Source of the DNA: Hormiphora californensis
Lineage: Eukaryota; Ctenophora; Tentaculata; Cydippida; Pleurobrachiidae
Assembly: GCA_020137815.1 (NCBI GenBank)
Contig: CM035358.1
Coordinates: forward strand, 1,920,536-1,984,535
Direction: 5' to 3'
Length of the DNA stretch: 64,000 nucleotides
A program made the translations under genes and the position numbers. This document shows positions 53,636 to 64,000 of this stretch, in pieces (within the stretch, counting starts at the first letter, position 1; the number at the start of each line of letters is the position of its first letter). The notes below the pieces were generated by a model. It was not told the origin of the DNA, did no database searches, and saw only the letters and a list, made by a program, of their open reading frames with translations.

Positions 53636-56600
53636 CTACAGCACTAGCAGATTACCACCACTTCCATTTCCCTCCAACCTCCTCTTCCTTCCACTCTCCT
53701 TCATCACCGACTTGATAAACTTGCTGTACGCCACCTGCCACCCAGCCTTATCCAATGCACTCTCAAGATACACATAGGCAGCAAACTCGTGCAGTGGTTC
53801 CCCACTCTCGTCATAGTGGAGCATCCAGTAACAAGGGAAACACCAGAACGCGGGAGAGGATGGGGCTTCTTCGTCATTAAATGTGATCCACCTGGAGTAT
53901 TCCCCACAACAAACACAGGGCGTCCTCCTTCCTGAACCCCGGTGGATCTGCCGGGGGTAGTTTGAGATTCTGGGATCGTCCCCCGGATGGAAGAGTCGGA
54001 CGTGTTCAATAATGATCAGATGCTCACACGACCCCTGGTGCATGAACAGATACGGCTGGCCGATTCGGATCTCTAAATCTATCCATTTTGTCTCCTTCAG
54101 AGTTTTAGTTTGGGTGATAACCGTTTGGCTACGTGTTAGAGTGTCCTTATAACTTTCAAGAAAGTCCTTTATCACTGTTGAGTAGTCGGTGTGGTTGGCG
54201 TTCCGAGTGTCTATGTAGATGGTATCACCTCCTAGGTACAGGGCACACGAGTCCCGGCAAGTTTTCTGCCAGTCTACTCCCTCCAAAAACGGATTCTCAC
54301 TGAGAAAAACGTGAGCTGTTTAGTTAGGTTAGGGTGATAATACGGGGAGAAAGACATGCATGGGAATACCTCGAATTGCCACCTTTTACCACTATTTGCT
54401 ACACAAACAATCCTTGGTTCAGCTTTACCTGATTTCCTGCCATGTTACGTCCAGATCCATTGGACAATCAATACAGTCAACAAAGTCTGCCAATGTTGAT
54501 GATGCAAGGCAAACCACAACTTTTGATTTTATCATTTTCTCCTCCTTTAGAATTGAAACATGAAGTGCTATCTCGGGTGTCTGTACAATGTCCTTAGCTG
54601 ATAACTGAAAATGAAATGTGAGGTAAGTTATCATATCACAAGATTCTTTCCACGCCTGTATATAATTGCCTTGTTCGACCCTCCCTCCAAAACAAGTATA
54701 TAACAGCTGAGTAGCAGCAGAAAGTTTGGAATATATTAATACCTGTTCATTTTCAGACAGAGTGAAATCCTCTTTTTCTCGTGGATGATAGTAATTGATA
54801 CCAAGCTGTCTTTTCAATGGGTGTGTCTTGTTAGCTTGGACCTCCTAAAAGAAAGAGCAATCAGAAAAAGAGCTCCCATTAGAGAACATCGCGACCTCGC
54901 AACTTTGATGTAAGGTCACATACTGCGGCTAAACAAAACAGTTGTACAATGAATCAGTTGACCGATTAAATATTATTAATTGGCGTTAATTCTACTACAA
55001 GTTTACCTTATAATACCGATAAGCATGAAGATCTTTGGGTATCATCCTATCGTTCTTTTCCTCATAATGAAAACCATTACAAGGTGGTAACACATCACCT
55101 ATAAAAAGACGGATTTAAATTCCGGTTTGTCTTCCAATTAATTAATTAAGCAATTAACTAATTAAATAGTAAGAAACCCAGGGGATAGCTTAGACACCTA
55201 CCATGAAGGTTGTCTGGATTTAGTAGCTCGTCATAAATCTCAGCTTCTTCCAAAGAAATCCCTGAAAAATAGTCAATAGTACAACTCATCTGAATCACTG
55301 CGCTGGCAAGCGCAAAGGTGACCATTCCCTCCCCCCAGCCGCGCGTGCCAGAATGCAGTAATAACTTTTTTCAGTTTTTAGCCAAAAATGGCATTTTGCG
55401 ACGCCCATAGCGAGGCCCCCACTCCACCAATCAGTCTGAAATTTGGTATACAGTGTCACATAGTCTAGATCTACTGTAGTTTAAAAGGGCAAGTCTCTAT
55501 CTCTTTTAGTTTTAGAGGTATGGCATCGTGAAAAAAGCAATAAGTGTCCCGGGTCTATCTATGTATCTATCTATGTATCTATCTATCTATCTATGTATGG
55601 ATAGACGCTATTTTACCAAATTTATAATCGTTTTTGAGAGAAAACGACATAAGATAGACACTTCTCGTTTGTTGCATTCGAAAGATAATCGTTTAAATTG
55701 TGTAGACGAATAGTTTTCATGTTCTAGGTCCAATCAGAACGTCTTGACAAACTGTCATAAAGATAAGACATTTTTCAAACCAACCAAATTTCTTTGAGCT
55801 CAATTTACACATTGAAGACGATTTCTGATTGAAAAACGGAGACCACACTTATGAAAGATAATCGTCTAAACTTTCAGAAACTATATTGCGAATTCGTAAA
55901 ACTCTATTTCTAAGGGTCTCAAATCGCGTCTGAAGTGTTAAGACTGTATGAAAATAGATATGACGATAGTGCGTTTTTCGCCATAGCGACCTCAAATCTT
56001 GTCCAATCGATCTCAAACTTGGTCAGCCTCTTTATCTAAATGAGCCTGATAATAATACTTCCCTATCATGACGTTATGACGTCAAAATTAAAATTTTCGT
56101 ATTTTAGCGATTCCTGACGGTCTTTACACGTTCTGCTAAGTCCAGACATGTCTTACATTGTATTTCACATCAGAAAATACCAAAAATGTACCCCAATTAT
56201 GCCAAAAACTAACAGAAATTAGTTGGCTGAAAAGGTGACCACTTTTGTTGTCAAATTGACACCTTTGCCCGGCCCGGGTTACGGATATCATCGATTGGGT
56301 AAATCAGGGGGTAAATCAGGGAGTTTGAGAAGAGAGATAGAGAGAGATAGGGAGGAAGAGAAAGAGAAAGAGAGAGAGAGATAGAGACAGAGAGAGAGAG
56401 AAAGATAGAGATAGAAATTAGAGAGGGAAAGATAATGATGAAACCCGGAGAGGGCAAAGGTGTCAATTTGACAACAAAAGTGGTCACCTTTTCAGCCAAC
56501 TAATTTCTGTTAGTTTTTGGCATAATTACTGAATACTAACTAAGCCGTTGTCATGGTAACTAAGTAACTCGTTGCCATAGTAACTAACTAACTCACCCGT

Positions 56601-56804
56601 TACCATGGTTACTAACTAAGCCGTTGTCATGGTAACTAACTCACCCGTTGCCATGGCTGCTGCCTGAGAGACCTCATCCGTATCCAGTAGAATACCGTTA
56701 GCAGGGAATGTCGTCTCGGTGTACTCTCGTACACACTGTTCCTTCCATTCTTTCAGGTTAACTGGCACGCCCAGGTTGGACAGCTCACCATCTCTTCGAA
56801 CCAT
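53636..56804 (-). CDS. SNAPC3: snRNA-activating protein complex subunit 3 (SNAPc50)
   Basis: Six exons, 5' to 3' on the minus strand: 56649-56804, about 55203-55264, 55009-55099, 54743-54846, 54430-54606, 53636-54297. SNAPc binds the proximal sequence element of snRNA promoters for RNA polymerases II and III. The last exon has the family signature: HLIIIEHVRLFHPGDDP, then a zinc-binding block PCVCCGEYSRWITFNDEE, FWCFPCYWMLHYDESGEPL and FAAYVYLESAL. The N-terminus MVRRDGELSNLGVPVNLKEW fits, and the total of about 410 residues equals the human length. The first intron (55265-56648) is taken up by a 1.25-kb element and by donor repeats. An alternative in-frame ATG at 55,289 would give a shorter protein; I prefer the longer one because phase and length agree. 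Confidence 0.9.
55293..56528. mobile_element. 1.24-kb repeated element, copy 1
   Basis: aatcactgcgctggcaagcg to gttagtttttggcataatta. The last 335 bases are a hairpin: ccaaaaactaacagaaatta to gacacctttgccc, a (GAGA)n tract, then the complement. It has no ORF and sits in SNAPC3 intron 1. Copy 2 is at 62,429. Confidence 0.9.
56530..56655 (-). repeat. X-box-like repeats carrying SNAPC3 donor copies
   Basis: Repeats of actaactaagccgttgtcat, taactaactcacccgttgcc and variants. On the minus strand the true donor is acgg|gtgagttagttacc at 56,648; another acgggtgagtta is at about 56,595. Confidence 0.8.
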
Positions 56805-56982
56805 AATCTGCTAGATTTATTGAACGGGTCTGATTAGCAAATTAAACATGGATTTTGTTTAAAAACGATAAGTTTTGTTTATGGTTAAGAAATTAACAAA
56901 TTACAATCACATTTCCTGAAATAAACTGAACCCGTAACAACAAAATAAAACAACAACAAAAATATAATATCTGCCTGATTAT

Positions 56983-58993
<2,011 letters not shown>

Positions 58994-59288
58994 TTTGAGT
59001 AGGAAAAAGAGACATTTAGAGTTTTATAAACAAAACATTAACATAAGACATAAGTCATAACAAAGATATAGAAAATATCCATCATAAATTTATCATTTAC
59101 AAAACGCAACGGTCAACGATTTATTAAAACTTTGTTTTTTTATTGAATAGTGAATGATAATTTTGAACAGGATGCTGTTTAAACTGTAAACATAATGTAT
59201 GTGAGCATAATAACGGTTTTGTGATTGTGAAAAACTTTACATTATTAATCTAGATAAACTGATGAAAACACAGTTATACAAATTGATA

Positions 59289-62286
59289 CTACTCAAGATC
59301 CCAAAGTTTGAGTTGTTTCAGTCTTTTTATGCCCTCCATTATCGCATTTTGTTCGGCCCCTTTTTTACTCGAAGAGATGCCACCCTTGACTCTTTCTGAG
59401 CCATTATTGAATACCACCTCGGCAGCACTGAAATAGGAAACATGGTTAGGATAGTATGACAATGAATAAAAGCTGATAGTATGCTTTGAACACCCCTTTT
59501 ATTTCAGTTTCCCAGCAGTATTATATGCCTAGAAATATAGTGACTCCCTTGTTTCTCTCGCCTGTCTCACATTCTACTTACAATCTCATTGAGGGATATG
59601 TCTGCATGGTTATGTGGGTAAAGACTGGGGTCGCATACTGCCGTGACACATGCCAGTCAACAAAATCACGTGATCTAGTTTCTTCCGAAATACCGCTATT
59701 GTTCCTGAAAGATTAATCAGTCTCAATATATCGCGATCGTCAATATTATTAACTTGGGCCATTCATCATTATAACTCACAACTTAAATTACGGATGAGAA
59801 ATAGTTCTTCAGCTGAGCTGGGGACTATACAATACAAAGTAATGTTTTTTAGTTCATTTTCATACTCCCCCACGCGGGCTTAAGCAAGGTATAGAAACAA
59901 TCATTCCTTACTCTTGAAGGGCGTTGTAAGCGTTCCCCGCAGCATTCATTTCGGCACCCTTTAGTGTGGGTTTAACCTCCGATGTAAATGTTTTACGGGC
60001 CCCATCGTATAGTTTTAGCGTCACTGTCGCCTGGAATCTGAATTTAAAGGGTCTCAAGCAAGGATAGTCCGACCCTGATTTACCGGGATGGTCGGTGGGA
60101 AAGGTTTTCCCGGTAAATCGGGTTCCCTGATAAATCGGGGTTTAATAATTATTTTTCTGTTATTTTCTTACCCGCCCTGTACGTTTTGGCTGCTGTACAC
60201 AGGCACAGGAAGTCTGTTCTTTTGAAGTAGCTCCTGTAACTTATTTTTGTAGTTGCTAACACTAGCTTGTGGGTGGTGCCCGGTAGTTTGTGCACCAGTG
60301 CCGGTAAAGCGCCTGAAATTAACAAGTACAAGATTAATTAGGGACCAATAAGTTCGGTAAAAAAGCCGTTATAACAAGTTTTCACATATATTTTACATAC
60401 CCAGGAGCGGGTGAGCCTACAAGATTGTATGCACGGAGAGCGGCATCGAACTGTGCTGCCTTCTTATTATCAAACTCCTCTGACCTTTCTGTTATGGTCG
60501 TACCGTCCCCACGCACTATACTCACAGTTGAAACAAATCTGACGAAACACATGTGGTAAATACCTAATTTTCTAAGATCACAATTCAAGACAGAAAATGC
60601 AGTTCATACGTCATAGAAAATGGGATAATAATATCTTGTCGTTGGTTACCTGTGCCTGTATTGACTGCCAACATCAATATCCTCATATCTGGGTATTTGA
60701 CCACCTGATTTCTGCATCAGTTCCTGCAGCTTTGCCTTCCAGTTAATGCCACTACTACTTGGTGATGCTGCCCCCAGGTGAGGGGCTGCTGGGGATGAGG
60801 ATCGAGATGAGGATGAACTTCCAGGAGAGTATGATATAGTGTTCTTTCTGAGGGGGGGGGGGCTTAGTTAGTAGAGAGTTGTAGTATGATGTAGTGTTCT
60901 TCCTGTGGGGGGGGGGGGGCTTAGTTAGTAGAGAGTAGTAGTATGATGTAGTGTTCTTCCTGTGTGTGTGGGAAGAGTTACTAGCTTCTCAGTACTTTTA
61001 AGAGTGGGGTCTAGTGTTACCCTATTGAGTATAAGGGGATCTGATCTGGGTTCATATAATATCCCAGCTGATATGTACACAATTAATTAATTAACATACC
61101 TCAGAATATTAAGGTGAAAGCACGCGTGGTAGGCAGCATTTTGTTTCGCCTCCTTCTTACTACTGTACCGGGTATCAGACTTGAACTCCTGGACCTGGCC
61201 ATGTAGCTCAAACCGGACCTTGCTGGTAAAACTGATGGAGGAATGAGGTTGAATCATGGTGATGACGGAGAGATGAGGTTGAATCATGGTGATGACGGAG
61301 AGATGAGTTGTTATGTTCTACTTCTAACCCTAGGGGTCGAACAAGGCAAGGGATGAGGTTGAATAAAGGTTTAATTGTTTTCTAGTGTCTGTCTAAAGAT
61401 GCAGCGATAACAGTTTGCCACGTTTTCTTGTTTTCCATACAATTTGTTTCACAGCTACAGTCGGACCCCGATTTAACGGATAAACTTCCCCATGAACATC
61501 CCGGTAAATCGAGGTCCGACAGTATCTCTATCCCAGTCCTCTACCTACCATATCTGTCCCAGAGCACGGTAGTACTTCGTCTCCTCGTATATCAGGGTGG
61601 GAAACGCCCCGTACAACTGAAGGTGTTCCTGCAGCTTTCCAACACTGTTGTGCTGTTTAAACTCTAGGTGGGGGAAATGGGGTAAACGAGGGGTTATGAA
61701 GCAAACTTGGGTAAAAGATTGGTAGAATAGTTTACACATAACATGATCCCTCGATGAACCCTTCTCCAGCTAAATGACCCTTCTTTACCCGGGACATTGG
61801 GACAGTAAAACGTGGTGGGGATTGGGGAGGAGGGAAGTGAAATAAAACTGGAACATCAGGAAGGTGTAAAATTCATGCTGTTCCCACTAAATATTAGCTG
61901 GGGAGGGAATGGAGACTGGGTGAGGTGTGAATTTGAGCGATCATGCATTCATTTTACATGCGAATTACAAACACAAACAAACTCTTTCAGGGCCTAGGCC
62001 CACCAACTATGTCAACAGTTGAATCACGTACATGGTACACGATATTATATCAGGGAGTTTGTGGTTATATGTTCTAACTGGGGGGGGGGGGGGGGGGCTT
62101 GAAGGTAAGATATCTCGAGGGTCGAGCAAGGCGGAGGAATTAAAAAAAGTTCAACCTGTTGTCTCGGGTTCCCATTCCTCCTCCTCCTCCCCAGCCCCAG
62201 ACTGAGAGGCCCCACCACCACCACCAGAGTATCCAGGCCTTTCGTCCGTTATCTTGCTAATCTCCTCTCCTTGATCAGATCTCAAC
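59289..62286 (-). CDS. Protein with four double-stranded RNA-binding domains (5' partial)
   Basis: Nine exons on the minus strand: about 62160-62286, 61549-61665, 61100-61230, 60650-60848, 60402-60537, 60170-60311, 59914-60033, 59574-59707, 59289-59429. Each dsRBD is split by an intron at about the same place. dsRBD1: VGKLQEHLQLYGAFPTLIYE with YSSKKEAKQNAAYHACFHL. dsRBD2: NWKAKLQELMQKSGGQIPRY with FDNKKAAQFDAALRAYNLV. dsRBD3: NYKNKLQELLQKNRLPVPVY with LKGAEMNAAGNAYNAL. dsRBD4: QYATPVFTHITM with SSSKKGAEQNAIMEGIKRL. A Gly-rich and acidic linker (GGGGGASQSGAGEEEEEWEP) precedes dsRBD1, and a Ser-rich one precedes dsRBD2. No catalytic domain is seen; further exons lie upstream. Basic residues for dsRNA contact (KK-A) are kept in 1, 2 and 4 and altered in 3. 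It is probably an RNA-silencing or dsRNA-sensing adaptor; the name is open. Confidence 0.82.
60066..60146. mobile_element. pogo-like MITE fragment
   Basis: gtccgaccctgatttaccgg and ataaatcggggttt; only one end is clear. Confidence 0.55.
60848..60970 (-). repeat. Threefold repeat of acceptor plus exon start in the dsRBD gene
   Basis: agtatgatatagtgttcttt-ctgagg is the true acceptor end (minus strand cctcag|aaagaacac). agtatgatgtagtgttcttc followed by ctgtg occurs twice more, separated by G-tracts and gcttagttagtagaga. Confidence 0.85.
61455..61526. mobile_element. pogo-like MITE, short copy
   Basis: ta-cagtcggaccccgattta to aggtccgaca-gta, about 70 bases, in a dsRBD-gene intron. Confidence 0.7.
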
Positions 62287-62428
62287 TATAAGATAGAGGG
62301 ATCTATAAAACATTAGAGAGGGTTACACATGGTCACATGAGAGACAGGGTTACCTCTCAACCCCCTGTCTGAGAGAGCTAGAGAGGTTACACATGAGAGA
62401 GCGACTCTCTCTCCGCTTTTGAGGTTTA

Positions 62429-63677
62429 ATAATCACTGCGCTGGCAAGCGCAAAGGTGACCATCCCCTCCCCCCAGCCGCGCGTGCCAGAGTGCAGTAAT
62501 AACTTTTTTCAGTTTTTAGCCGAAAATGGCATTTTGCGACGCCCATAGCGAGGCCCCCACTGCACCGATCGGTCTGAAATTTGGTATACAGTGTCACATA
62601 GTCTAGATCTACTGTAGTTTAAAAGGGCAAGTCTCTATCTCTTTTAGTTTTAGAGATATGGCATCGTGAAAAAAGCAATAAATGTCCCGGGTCTATCTAT
62701 CTATCTATCTATGTAGGGATAGACGCTGTTTTTACCAAATTTATAATCATTTTTGAGAGAAAACGACATAAGATAGACACTTTTCGTTTGTTGCATTCGA
62801 AAGATAATCGTTCAAATTGTGTAGACGAATAGTTTTCATGTTTTAGGTCCAACCAGAACGTCTTAACAAACTGTCATAAAGAAACGAGTTTTTTCAAATC
62901 AACCAAATTTCTTTGAGCTCAATTTACACCCTGAAGACGGCTTCTGATTGAAAAACGGAGACCACACTTACGAAAGATAATCGTCTAAACTTTCAGAAAC
63001 TATATCGCGAATTTGTGAAACTCTAGTTCTAAGGGTCTTAAATCGCGTCTGAAGTGTTAAGACTGTATGAAAATAGATATGACGATAGTACGTTTTTCGC
63101 CATAGCGACCTCAAATCTTATCCAATTCATCTCAAACTTGGTCAGCATCTTTATCTAGATGAGTCTGATAATAATGCATCCCTATCATGACGTTATTACG
63201 TCGTGACGTCACGCTATGACGTCATAATGACGTCAAAATTGAAATTTTCATATTTTAGCGATTCCTGGCGGTCTTTACACGTCCAGACATGTCTTACATC
63301 GTATTTCACATCAGAAAATACCAAAAATATACCCCAATTATGCCAAAAACTAACAGAAATTAGTTGGCTGGAAAGGTGACCATTTTGTTGTCAAACTGAC
63401 ACCTTTGCCCGGCCCGGGTTACGGATATCATCGATGGGGTAAATCAGGGGGTAAATCAGGGAGTTTGAGAAGAGAGAAAGAGAGAGATAAGGAGAAAGAG
63501 AGAGTGAGAGAGAGAGAGAAAGAGAGAGAGAAAGTGAAAGAGAGACGTAGAGAGAGAGAGAGAGAGAAATCAGAGAGGGAAAGATAATGATGAAACCCGG
63601 AGAGGGCAAAGGTGTCAGTTTGACAACAAAATGGTCACCTTTCCAGCCAACTAATTTCTGTTAGTTTTTGGCATAAT
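62429..63677. mobile_element. 1.25-kb repeated element, copy 2
   Basis: Same start and end and the same orientation as 55,293-56,528, clearly diverged (e.g. an added gacgtcgtgacgtcacgcta-type insertion near 63,195). It lies upstream of the last recognised exon of the dsRBD gene. Confidence 0.9.
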
Positions 63678-63679
63678 AA

Positions 63680-64000
63680 TAATAATAATATTCCGTGCTT
63701 ATATACCGCCCATACCCGACGGAAACATGTCAAAATATTGGCGATGTTCCGACGAGTCATTAGAGCGGTATATCCTAGAGTATAAATATCGCACACGAAC
63801 AATTCTGGTTGAAAAAAGACAATATATGGAAAAACCTAATTAACTGGACTTATCAAACTGGGGGAATAACTGGTCCCATGAACCTGTAGATATAATCTTA
63901 AACACGCTATACTCACACCTGCTCGAAAAAAAGGATACTAGGTAGTGATTTAATAACATGACTCGAGAGAGGATGACACTGATTGCCCGTAGGCCCCACA
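63680..64000. other. Right edge, no supported gene
   Basis: After a short (AAT)n run the sequence is unique. I see no exon that continues the dsRBD gene and no other family. Confidence 0.5.

Overview
The window is a piece of a nuclear genome from an animal. Every gene is split into many short exons by GT-AG introns. The introns are full of microsatellites, minisatellites and hairpin or MITE-like elements, and the gene families (RNF213, kynurenine aminotransferase, SLC35B4, SNAPC3) are those of metazoans. A marine invertebrate such as a sponge or cnidarian is plausible, but nothing in the sequence fixes the phylum.

From position 87 to 42,221 (+) almost everything belongs to one giant gene, an RNF213/mysterin-like AAA+ ubiquitin ligase of about 60 exons whose 5' end lies left of the window. 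Its AAA2, AAA3 and AAA4 modules, E3 shell, RZ zinc finger and C-terminal domain follow in the vertebrate order. I find no RING finger at the place where vertebrate RNF213 has one. The gene carries one frameshift (about 6,865). It is also interrupted at 16,345-23,460 by a stretch that looks like unpolished long-read sequence, and this stretch contains a degraded second copy of 11,940-16,340. Some AAA4 exons are missing there.

The right third is compact and mostly on the minus strand: a PLP-dependent kynurenine aminotransferase (44,431-53,175), SNAPC3 (53,636-56,804), the nucleotide-sugar transporter SLC35B4 (56,983-58,993) and a protein with four double-stranded RNA-binding domains (59,289 to at least 62,286). 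A 4.5-kb intron of the aminotransferase holds, on the opposite strand, one or two small secreted-protein genes, one with an F5/8C or fucolectin-like fold.

The most unusual signal runs through all genes. Minisatellites repeatedly sit on exon-intron junctions, so a donor, or an acceptor plus the first exon bases, is copied 2 to about 21 times (719, 5,171, 9,390, 10,957, 24,003, 39,263, 45,381, 51,539, 56,540, 58,590, 60,850). Also notable are two families of non-autonomous elements with G-tract ends and inverted arrays of 10-11-bp repeats, a 1-kb near-perfect palindrome, a duplicated 1.25-kb element, a triplicated 0.45-kb intronic unit with a conserved small ORF, and many X-box-like palindromes. 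RNF213 and a multi-dsRBD protein in one neighbourhood hint at innate nucleic-acid or pathogen defence, but this is inference only.
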